Assembly: GCA_902363825.1 (NCBI GenBank)
Contig: CABJBK010000003.1
Coordinates: 1 to 64,000 of the forward strand
Reading direction: 5' to 3'
Source of the DNA: Lachnospiraceae bacterium
GTDB lineage: Bacteria > Bacillota > Clostridia > Lachnospirales > Lachnospiraceae
Length of the DNA stretch: 64,000 nucleotides
The notes below the pieces were generated by a model. The model did no database searches and was not told the DNA's origin. It saw only the letters and a program-made list of their open reading frames with translations. This document shows positions 1 through 6,695 of the stretch, piece after piece; within the stretch, counting starts at the first letter, position 1, and each line of letters opens with the position of its first letter. The position numbers were made by a program, and so were the translations under genes.

Positions 1-114
1 ACTTTATTATACCATCTTTGAGCAGAAAACACAGTAAAATCAATAGTTTTAAGCTCATTTTCTTTTAATCAGCAGACACTAATTAAGAATTTCTAAGATA
101 ATATAAGATATGGA

Positions 115-145
115 AAGTCCCATAAACCCAGTGTTTATGGGACTT
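115..145. terminator. Perfect 13-bp hairpin, possible terminator
   Basis: The arms at 115-127 and 133-145 are perfectly complementary (13 bp) around a 5-base loop. The 3' flank is only AT-rich (ATATTTAT), not a clean T-run, so termination of an unseen upstream gene is plausible but not certain. It lies in the gene-free stretch 1-373. Confidence 0.45.
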
Positions 146-168
146 ATATTTATGACATAAATTGTAAA

Positions 169-184
169 CAGGAGATATCTCCTG
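169..184. repeat. 16-bp perfect palindrome
   Basis: CAGGAGATATCTCCTG reads the same on both strands. It sits between the hairpin at 115-145 and the repeat array at 251-328. It could be a protein-binding site; nothing else in the window matches it. Confidence 0.4.
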
Positions 185-250
185 AAAGACTTTGTTCCTC
201 CAAATTTTAAAATAGTAAAAATTTAGAAAATTACATTACATATGACAAGC

Positions 251-328
251 GCAACCAAAAATAATTGCAACCTAAAAATGCAACCAAAAATAATTGCAAA
301 ATTCATATGCAACTAAAAACAATTGCAA
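251..328 (+). promoter_or_regulatory. Three 20-bp repeats with 29-bp spacing upstream of satD (probable operator array)
   Basis: Units start at 251, 280 and 309, exactly 29 bp apart. Units 1 and 2 are identical; unit 3 differs at two bases. Each reads GCAAC(C/T)AAAAA, then (T/C)AATTGCAA, so each holds an imperfect inverted pair GCAA-N10-TTGC. The last unit ends 45 bases before the SatD start codon. Iterated dyads just upstream of a gene encoding a C-terminal HTH suggest autoregulation. This is inference; a promoter between the units was not resolved. Confidence 0.6.
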
Positions 329-373
329 AAATGGAATGTTGGTTTTAAAATATATGAGAATGGAGGTATACTT

Positions 374-1246
374 ATGAATAAATATGTTTCATTAATTATG
401 GATATTGAAAAGTCAAAATCATATGACATCAATGATCGAAATGAAATGCAGCATTATATAGATAAATGTATCAAGAATCTTAATAGTTTATTTGGTAAGG
501 AAATGCAATGTGAGGTTACATTTAGTGCGGGTGATGAACTCCAGGGATTGTTCGATGATGTTGTTACAGCGTTATTATATTTTAGAATGTTAGAAATGCT
601 TATGAAACCGGTCAAAATAAGGGCTGGTATAGGAATAGGTGGTTGGACTGTAAAAATTGAACGAGGATTATCTACACAACAGGATGGACCTGCTTATCAT
701 AAAGCCAGACAAGCAATTAAAGAGGCACATAGCATGCAATTACAGAACGTTCGGATTTGTTCAGATGATGATGACATATTAGCAAATCATTTAATTAATG
801 CATCTTTACCATTAAAAAGACAGCAAATATATATGCAAAATATTGTTCAGGTTTTAATTGAGTTGTTGTTTCCGTTTGTTCCAGTAAATATTAATTTAGA
901 TGGATATGATTCTGTGAAAGAACTAATTGCAGATAAATTTGAATATAGAATAGGATCAAAAAATAGGGGATTATATTCAAGAAAAAATATTGCTATGGAA
1001 CAAAAGAATTTGAATTTGAATGAAATACCAAGCGCGTTGCCAATTTATATAGATGGAGAGATAACGGATGTAGAATCAGCTATAATTAAGAAAAATACAG
1101 CAATGATTATTTCGGGAATATTGCGATGCTCCAGACAGAATGTAGATTCTATTATGAGAAGAGGCAATTCTAATAAAATAAGAGAATTGGATTATGTGGC
1201 ATTACAATACGTGAAAAAGAATTATGGAGGAAGTAGATGGAATTAA
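374..1246 (+). CDS. SatD family protein: nucleotide-cyclase-like domain plus C-terminal HTH
   Basis: The 290-aa protein belongs to the SatD family, named for a streptococcal acid-tolerance locus; its biochemical role is not established. Start at 374 is chosen because GGAGG at 362-366 is correctly spaced; the in-frame codon further upstream has no ribosome site. Residues 5-115 follow the plan of class III nucleotidyl cyclases: a first Asp in LIMDIEKS (D10), a Gly-Asp turn SAGDE (G53-D54), a strand RAGIGIGG (83-90), and DGPAYHKAR (104-112) at the place of the cyclase Asn/Arg motif. R112 is kept, Tyr108 replaces Asn, and Phe50 stands where purine cyclases have Lys. Residues about 243-283 look like a helix-turn-helix. 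The gene overlaps the DUF3307 gene by 10 bp and is AT-rich compared with the core genes. Family assignment is fairly sure; cyclase activity is inference. Confidence 0.75.
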   Translation: MNKYVSLIMDIEKSKSYDINDRNEMQHYIDKCIKNLNSLFGKEMQCEVTFSAGDELQGLFDDVVTALLYFRMLEMLMKPVKIRAGIGIGGWTVKIERGLSTQQDGPAYHKARQAIKEAHSMQLQNVRICSDDDDILANHLINASLPLKRQQIYMQNIVQVLIELLFPFVPVNINLDGYDSVKELIADKFEYRIGSKNRGLYSRKNIAMEQKNLNLNEIPSALPIYIDGEITDVESAIIKKNTAMIISGILRCSRQNVDSIMRRGNSNKIRELDYVALQYVKKNYGGSRWN

Positions 1247-1995
1247 TTTTACTAGGGCATATTATTGGGGATTTTTATGTTCAGACAGATAAGATAGCAG
1301 AAAAAAAGAAGAGTTCGATAAAATATATGTTAATACATTGTTTGATGTATACAATTGTGATGGAAATATGCTTTTATATACTCAGTAGAAAAATCGAGGG
1401 TACTTTGATAATATCAATTTTTGTTTTTCTAAGCCATCTTAGTATAGATTTGTTAAAAAACAAATGTGAAAAAAACGCTGATAAAAACGCGTATAAGGTT
1501 TTTCTTATTGATCAGGCAATACATATTATGATATTACTTTTATGTGTTTATATTGTAAAGCAACAATTTGGTTTTCAAATGAAAAATGAATTGTTGATAA
1601 ATGGGATGAGGATGAACGTGAGAAATTGTGTTGTAGTAGCTTCGGCGGCTTTCGTATGTTGGAAACCGGCAGCGATTTTTGTGTCGTTGGTGTTCAAAAT
1701 AATACCTGAGACAATAGATCAGGCAAATCAAACAATGAAAGTAAAAGGAAGTATAGAAAATGAAGGAGCAAAAATAGGTTTTTGGATTGGAGTATTGGAA
1801 AGAGAAATTATTTTAATGCTTGGATTAATAGGACAATTTGGCGCAATAGGATTTGTGTTAACTGCAAAGAGCTTAGCAAGATTCAAGCAATTAGAAAATA
1901 AATCGTTTGCTGAAAAGTATTTGGTTGGAACATTATTGAGCGCGCTTATTGCAATAGGCAACATAGTTATATGTAAATGCTATGGTGTCACTTAG
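1237..1995 (+). CDS. DUF3307 family integral membrane protein, SatD partner
   Basis: This 252-aa polytopic membrane protein has about six hydrophobic segments. It is recognised by the N-terminal GHIIGDFYVQ motif typical of DUF3307. Polar residues recur inside membrane segments as His/Asp pairs: H8/D12, H34, H67/D71 and D92/H96. That pattern suggests an intramembrane metal site or hydrolase rather than a simple channel, though no catalytic activity is known to me. GGAGG at 1226-1230 precedes the ATG by 6 bases, and the start overlaps the end of SatD, so the two are translationally coupled. No cyclic-nucleotide-binding domain is visible. Function is unknown. Confidence 0.7.
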   Translation: MELILLGHIIGDFYVQTDKIAEKKKSSIKYMLIHCLMYTIVMEICFYILSRKIEGTLIISIFVFLSHLSIDLLKNKCEKNADKNAYKVFLIDQAIHIMILLLCVYIVKQQFGFQMKNELLINGMRMNVRNCVVVASAAFVCWKPAAIFVSLVFKIIPETIDQANQTMKVKGSIENEGAKIGFWIGVLEREIILMLGLIGQFGAIGFVLTAKSLARFKQLENKSFAEKYLVGTLLSALIAIGNIVICKCYGVT

Positions 1996-2159
1996 ATATT
2001 CTTAATAATTTGAAAAAATTGACAGATTATGAAAGATGAATAATAATAAAAAAGTTGGCAGTTTTCCAAATTATGGAGTTGCAATGCTTACCAATAAGTT
2101 CCATAGAAGACATGATGGCTATATAAACAAAAATGAAAGGAATGTGCGATAGGAGATAC

Positions 2160-3192
2160 ATGTTTTATCACACAGGGAATGATATGATACAAGATTTTAT
2201 GAAAAGGAATTACAGAAAATTCAGAAATATTACTTGCGCGTTAATTGTAGGGATATCAGTCGCCGGATCGGCTAACATAGTATATGCGGATACAAGAGAA
2301 GGTGGTTGCGATGATATTGTAGATATACTTAAAGAAGAAGGATTGTTAGATGAAGCTATTGCTGATGGATCGGTATCGCCGGAAGCGGCTGCAAGAGTAT
2401 CGGGAGGACAAAATTCTGCTTCGTCAAGCGCACCAACAGAGTCATCTTCTAACTCTAGCGAAAGTGCAGCACCTGCAACAGTAGAAACTCCATCTGGATC
2501 AACAACAGCGGCAACTCCAAAACAGGAAAAGAAAAAAGCTGAAGTAGTCATTACAGAATCGGAAGCATCGGGCAAATTTGTAACGACTACCACCGTAGAT
2601 TTGTATGATACAAATAAAAAGAGTAGCAAAGCATCTGCACTGGATGCAGGAACGATCGTGAGTATAACGGCAGAAACATCAAATGGTCTTTTCAAGACGG
2701 AAGATGGATATTACGTTGATAAGACAAAAATGCGTAACGGTGGATGAATGGGAAGCTGGCTGGCAGGAGACAGAACGCACCGATGCGACCTGTACCGATG
2801 CTGGATCTGTTACATATAATAACGTTAACAATACAGAAATTACAAAAACAGATGAGATTCCGGCTCTTGGACATTCTTATGATGTGACGGATACAAAAGA
2901 GCCTACCTGCACAGAAAAAGGATCTACGACATATACCTTTGGCAGATGTGGCGATACTTATATTGAAGAAACAGACGCACTGGGACATCAGGAGGGAGAC
3001 TGGACGATAGTGAAAGAACCTCGATTATTCAGTAAAGGCGAAAAAGTGATCAAGTGTACCGTGTGTGGTGAAGTACTTAAAACGGAAACCGTAGAGCAGA
3101 CATGCCCGTTGCCTTTGCCGGTGGTCATTGCGATCGGTGTTGGGATTGTTGCAATTATCGCAGTTGTTGTATTAAAGAAAAAGAAAATTTGA
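2160..3192 (+). pseudogene. Frame-disrupted secreted surface protein (SH3-like plus Cys-repeat, C-terminal anchor)
   Basis: The reading frame opened at 2160 (AGGAGA just upstream; 2184 is an alternative start) encodes a signal peptide ending near VYA, a Ser/Thr/Ala-rich linker and an SH3-like segment (VDLYDTNKKSSKA to DGYYVDK). It stops at 2747. A second frame open through that point continues to 3192 with one full repeat of the GHSY-PTC-GSTTYT-CGDTY type, a KCTVCGE motif, a transmembrane helix and a Lys-rich tail. Neither part looks complete: the first lacks an anchor, the second lacks a start and signal peptide. One expected repeat Cys has become Phe (TYTFGRCGD). A frameshift or short deletion around 2735-2755 explains this best. 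Sequencing error cannot be ruled out. It lies in the same AT-rich patch as SatD. Confidence 0.6.
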
Positions 3193-3207
3193 CAGGAAAT
3201 AATCATC

Positions 3208-4170
3208 ATGATCCTCAGCGTAAGTCGCAGAACAGACATCCCGAATTACTATTCCGAGTGGTTTTACAACCGGATAAAGGCTGGCTTTGTTTATGTCAGA
3301 AATCCGATGAATCCGCATCAGATCAGTAAAATAGACCTGTCGCTGGAGGCCGTGGACTGCATAGTGTTCTGGACGAAGAATCCGGAGCCGATGTTGGACA
3401 GGCTGGATGAACTGGCGGCATATCCGTACTATTTTCAGTTTACACTGACCGGATATGGAAAAGACATGGAGTGCGGCGTCCCGCACAAAAAAGAAAAAAT
3501 GATCCCGGTGTTTCAGAGACTGTCGGACAGGATCGGGAGCAGACGGGTGATCTGGCGGTATGACCCGATCCTGTTTACGGAAACTTATACGCCGGAGTAC
3601 CATTTAAAGGCGTTTTCGCAGATTGCGGATGCGCTAAAGGGTTATACGCATAAGTGCGTGATCAGCTTTGTTGATACTTACGCGAAGAACAAAAAACAGA
3701 TGGAAGAGCTTCATGCGTATGAATTAAAAGAGACGGATCTCATGGACTTTGCAGGAAAACTGAGTGAGATGGCGAAAAAGAACGGAATGACGGTGGCAAG
3801 CTGTGCGGAACATACAGATCTGACAGAATGCGGGATCGCGCCCGGCTGCTGTATCGAGAAAGCACTGGTCGAGGAACTTGCCGGTTATCCGATAAAAGCG
3901 GCAAAAGATAAAAATCAAAGACCCGCATGCGGCTGTGTGGAAAGCGTGGAAATCGGAACGTATGACACCTGTAAGAACGGCTGCAGATACTGTTACGCAA
4001 ACGTGAGTAAAGAGCGTGTCCGCCAAAACTGTGAGAAGTATGATCCCAATGCGCCGCTACTCTGCGGGGTACTTAACGAAGAAGACAGGATTACGGAGCG
4101 GAAGGTAAAATCGTTAAAGGTAAGTCCGTCAAAAGAAGAACAGCTTAGTATCTTTGATCTGGAAAGATAA
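3208..4170 (+). CDS. DUF1848 family protein, radical-SAM-like cysteine motif
   Basis: The 320-aa protein begins ILSVSRRTDIPNYYSEWF and contains CIVFWTKNPEPM, both hallmarks of DUF1848. Near the C-terminus, YDTCKNGCRYCYAN gives a CX3CX2C triad like the iron-sulfur site of radical SAM enzymes, but placed after the main fold instead of near the N-terminus. Further cysteines (ACGC, PGCC) lie close by. The substrate is unknown. AGGAA sits 9 bases before the ATG. The gene stands alone between the broken surface gene and a bidirectional terminator. Confidence 0.7.
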   Translation: MILSVSRRTDIPNYYSEWFYNRIKAGFVYVRNPMNPHQISKIDLSLEAVDCIVFWTKNPEPMLDRLDELAAYPYYFQFTLTGYGKDMECGVPHKKEKMIPVFQRLSDRIGSRRVIWRYDPILFTETYTPEYHLKAFSQIADALKGYTHKCVISFVDTYAKNKKQMEELHAYELKETDLMDFAGKLSEMAKKNGMTVASCAEHTDLTECGIAPGCCIEKALVEELAGYPIKAAKDKNQRPACGCVESVEIGTYDTCKNGCRYCYANVSKERVRQNCEKYDPNAPLLCGVLNEEDRITERKVKSLKVSPSKEEQLSIFDLER

Positions 4171-4173
4171 CAT

Positions 4174-4224
4174 AAAAAAATGCCCCGGGCAGATGAAAAA
4201 TCAGCCTCCCGGGGCACATTTTAT
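4174..4224. terminator. Bidirectional intrinsic terminator
   Basis: A GC-rich stem TGCCCCGGG (4181-4189) pairs with CCCGGGGCA (4208-4216), with an A-run on the left and a T-rich flank on the right. It separates the converging DUF1848 and AraC genes and overlaps the last bases of the AraC coding region. Confidence 0.8.
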
Positions 4225-5192
4225 TTCTCCCTTGCCAGTTTCCGGTATTCCACCGGAAGGATCCCGGTGCTTTTGCGAAACAGTTCCGCAAAGCGGCTCG
4301 AGGTGGAATAACCGATCATCTCCGAGATCTGTCCCATGGAAAAATCCGTGTTGATCAACAGATGCTCCGCCTGACTCATCCGGCGCTGCTGGATATATTC
4401 CGTGATCGTACAGCCAGTCAGCTGCTTAAAGGATGATTTCAGCTTGGTCGTGCCCATGCAGGCGATCCTGGCGAGCCGGTCCAATGGAATCTCAAACGCA
4501 TAATGGTCATTCAGATATGCGATGACATTTTCAAGCTGTGCCGTATCCTGTGCGGTCAGCTTTTTTTCTTTTCGGTGGGCGAGCTTCTTTTGTTCTTCGA
4601 CCACAAGAGAAACCGCTTCCGCAACTTTTGCCTCATAGTAGAGACCGGCGGCGATCCCGCTGCCCCTGTAATTTTTCACTTCATAGAGTAACTTTGCCAT
4701 GGCAGGGAAATCCATGGTCTGGTCAATTTCCTTAAAAGCGGTAAACGGGTTTACATAATCTCTCGGGTACTGCTTTTTCATATAATCCTCATAGTAGGCG
4801 GGCATGATCTCGATCCCGATGGAACGGATGGGGATCCGCTTGTGGATCAGTGCTTTGTATGGTTCATAGCCGCCGATAAAAGTCTTGATGCAGCCGGCGG
4901 AAAGCCGCCGGTACGGAGAGAGCTCTTCTCCGGAGATCGATTCATACTGCGTGATGCTTAAGCATTCCGGCATCGGAAATTCCAAAAAACAGTCTTCATA
5001 AAAAAGAAAATCATGGATCTTAATATCATAAAGATCTTTTTTGGCATAGATCCAGTAGGAACCCTCACCGACTTCTGGGGAAAGCGTCCAGCACTGCCCG
5101 ACGGAGCGGACATTGTCGGATTCATCTGCCGGAAGAAAATGATGGTTTGCCATAAGCGGCTCATAGCAGTCACTTAATATCTTGCTTTTCAA
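4221..5192 (-). CDS. AraC family transcriptional regulator
   Basis: The C-terminal ~100 residues form the paired helix-turn-helix of AraC regulators (IPLDRLARIACMGTTKLKSSF, then MGQISEMIGYSTSSRFAELFRKSTG). The N-terminal ~220 residues are a ligand or effector domain with no close family recognised. I place the start at a TTG codon at 5192, giving 323 aa, because AAGGAGG lies 7 bases upstream; the longer upstream frame has no such site. It is divergent from the ECF/ABC transport operon and is its likely regulator, much as YbtA sits beside the yersiniabactin transporter genes. That parallel is inference. Confidence 0.85.
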   Translation of the reverse strand: MKSKILSDCYEPLMANHHFLPADESDNVRSVGQCWTLSPEVGEGSYWIYAKKDLYDIKIHDFLFYEDCFLEFPMPECLSITQYESISGEELSPYRRLSAGCIKTFIGGYEPYKALIHKRIPIRSIGIEIMPAYYEDYMKKQYPRDYVNPFTAFKEIDQTMDFPAMAKLLYEVKNYRGSGIAAGLYYEAKVAEAVSLVVEEQKKLAHRKEKKLTAQDTAQLENVIAYLNDHYAFEIPLDRLARIACMGTTKLKSSFKQLTGCTITEYIQQRRMSQAEHLLINTDFSMGQISEMIGYSTSSRFAELFRKSTGILPVEYRKLAREK

Positions 5193-5204
5193 AAAGTAAC
5201 CTCC

Positions 5205-5255
5205 TTGCAACGATGAGACGAACCTTTGCAACGAAAAGACGAAACTGCCAGTTTC
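5205..5255. promoter_or_regulatory. Probable AraC-regulator binding sites
   Basis: Two direct repeats of the form TTGCAACGA-N2-AGACGAA(A)C begin at 5205 and 5226. The 21-bp step is two helical turns, the usual layout for AraC proteins. An inverted repeat GAAACT-N3-AGTTTC follows at 5241-5255. The first copy touches the ribosome site of the araC gene, which fits autoregulation along with control of the divergent operon. Confidence 0.55.
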
Positions 5256-5373
5256 GTATTGCGGTCCGCCTTTGAAATCAGTATCGTATAAGTGCGGTTA
5301 GCAGGAACTAATCACATATTAACAGAATGTGGGCAGATGGTCAATCGCCTGCGACAAGAGGAGGATATCTGAT

Positions 5374-5979
5374 ATGAGTAATCAAACAGCAAAGAGGGGA
5401 CTTTCGGTCAAAGACCTGGTCACGATCGGTATTTTCACAGCGCTTATGCTGGTTTTTAGCATGGTGGGCGGGATCTTTTTCGCACCAAATCCGGTGCTCA
5501 CCTTTTATATGCCGATGGGGAGCGCAATACTGTGCGGACCTATCTATCTGTTACTGATCGCAAAAGTGAAAAAGCGTTTTGCGATAACGATTGTTGGCGC
5601 GCTGATCGGCATCATCTGGTTTGTGACCGGTATGCACTGGGCATTTGCGCTTGGAACGATCCTTATGGGGATCGTGGCGGATCTGGCTGCGGGGATCGGA
5701 GGATATGCCAGCCGGAAGATCAATGCGATCTCCTATATGCTCTACAGTCTCGGTGGAACCGGCTCCTATCTCGTCTTTTTTGCAGACCCGGACGGATGGG
5801 CAAAGACGATGCTTGGAAACGGAACGGAGCAGGGCTATATCGATACGATGCAGGCGACCGGAAACAGTGCCATTCTCGCAGTCATGCTGATCGGAACGCT
5901 GGCGGCGGCACTGATCAGCGCGGCAGTTGGCAGCAAAATGTTAAAAAAACAGTTTGAAAAAGCGGGTATCACGGCATGA
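5374..5979 (+). CDS. ECF transporter substrate-binding S component (MptD/Trep_Strep family)
   Basis: This 201-aa protein has five to six membrane helices and the family feature NPVLTFYMPMGSAILCGPIYLL. S components bind the small molecule imported by energy-coupling factor transporters. Start at 5374 has AAGAGGAGG close upstream; the longer frame has none. It is the first gene of a five-gene operon and its stop overlaps the EcfT start (ATGA). The ligand cannot be read from sequence; metal, metallophore or vitamin are all possible. Confidence 0.8.
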   Translation: MSNQTAKRGLSVKDLVTIGIFTALMLVFSMVGGIFFAPNPVLTFYMPMGSAILCGPIYLLLIAKVKKRFAITIVGALIGIIWFVTGMHWAFALGTILMGIVADLAAGIGGYASRKINAISYMLYSLGGTGSYLVFFADPDGWAKTMLGNGTEQGYIDTMQATGNSAILAVMLIGTLAAALISAAVGSKMLKKQFEKAGITA

Positions 5980-6695
5980 TCTGCAAAAACGGGAAAAAGA
6001 AGTTCCGGCTGGATCCAAGAACCAAGCTTTTTCTGATCCTGCTTTGTGTGCTGTCTTCCATGTCGGCACCGTCGCTTGCGTATCAGTTTGGGCTTGTGGT
6101 GCTTATCGCGCTGCTTGCGGCAGGCTTCGGCAAATGGGGCTATGCGGTGAAAGGTGTCATCGCCTATGCGCTGATCTGCTTTTTTACTGCGTGGATCATG
6201 CAGGAAATGACCGGGACGCTTCGGACAATGTTTGTGGCATTCCTTGGACTTTTACATAAGGTCTATGCCTGCGGTATGCTGGCAGGCGTGGTGCTTACCA
6301 CGACAAAGGTCAGTGAATTTCTGTCGGCAATGAACCGGCTGCATGCGCCGAAAAAACTGGTGATCCCGCTAGCGGTAATGCTGCGTTATCTGCCGACGGT
6401 CGGGGAGGACTGGCGGTATATTAAGGACGCCATGCGGATGCGGGACGTATTTCCGTCGGTCAGAGGATTTCTTACGGCTCCGGGCATGACGGTGGAATGC
6501 ATTTATGTGCCGTTTATGATGGCAGCGTCGAAGGCGGCGGATGAACTCTCAATCGCGGCAGTCACACGGGGCATTGAAAATCCAAAGCCGCGCACCTGTC
6601 TGGTGCAGATCAGACTGGGGATCACGGATGCCGCCGCAGTGCTCTTGTTTTTGGGCTATTTTGCGGCGGGACTATATCTGGGGAGGAGTATATGA
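5976..6695 (+). CDS. ECF transporter transmembrane component EcfT
   Basis: A 239-aa membrane protein with the EcfT coupling region (MLRYLPTVGEDWRYIKDAMRMRDV), where an Arg-containing helix docks to the ATPases. It begins RLDPRTKLFLIL, a common EcfT opening. ATGA overlaps with the S component upstream and the ATPase gene downstream show translational coupling. It is dedicated to this operon, so the system is a group I (self-contained) ECF transporter. Confidence 0.85.
   Translation: MICKNGKKKFRLDPRTKLFLILLCVLSSMSAPSLAYQFGLVVLIALLAAGFGKWGYAVKGVIAYALICFFTAWIMQEMTGTLRTMFVAFLGLLHKVYACGMLAGVVLTTTKVSEFLSAMNRLHAPKKLVIPLAVMLRYLPTVGEDWRYIKDAMRMRDVFPSVRGFLTAPGMTVECIYVPFMMAASKAADELSIAAVTRGIENPKPRTCLVQIRLGITDAAAVLLFLGYFAAGLYLGRSI

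Noticed and set aside
251..328. A minimal CRISPR array (three repeats at equal steps)
   Set aside because: The repeats are 20 bp with 9-bp gaps that are themselves similar; there are no unique spacers of normal size and no cas genes nearby.
374..1995. SatD-DUF3307 as a Pycsar-type defence pair
   Set aside because: The membrane partner has no cyclic-nucleotide-binding domain, and SatD has an HTH and lacks the cyclase Asn. The likeness stops at the cyclase-like fold and gene pairing.
374..1995. SatD-DUF3307 as a toxin-antitoxin module
   Set aside because: Both proteins are too large and neither shows a toxin fold.
2210..2695. A 161-aa minus-strand frame opposite the surface protein
   Set aside because: Ser/Val/Asp-rich content is the complement of the Ser/Thr/Ala linker; no ribosome site.
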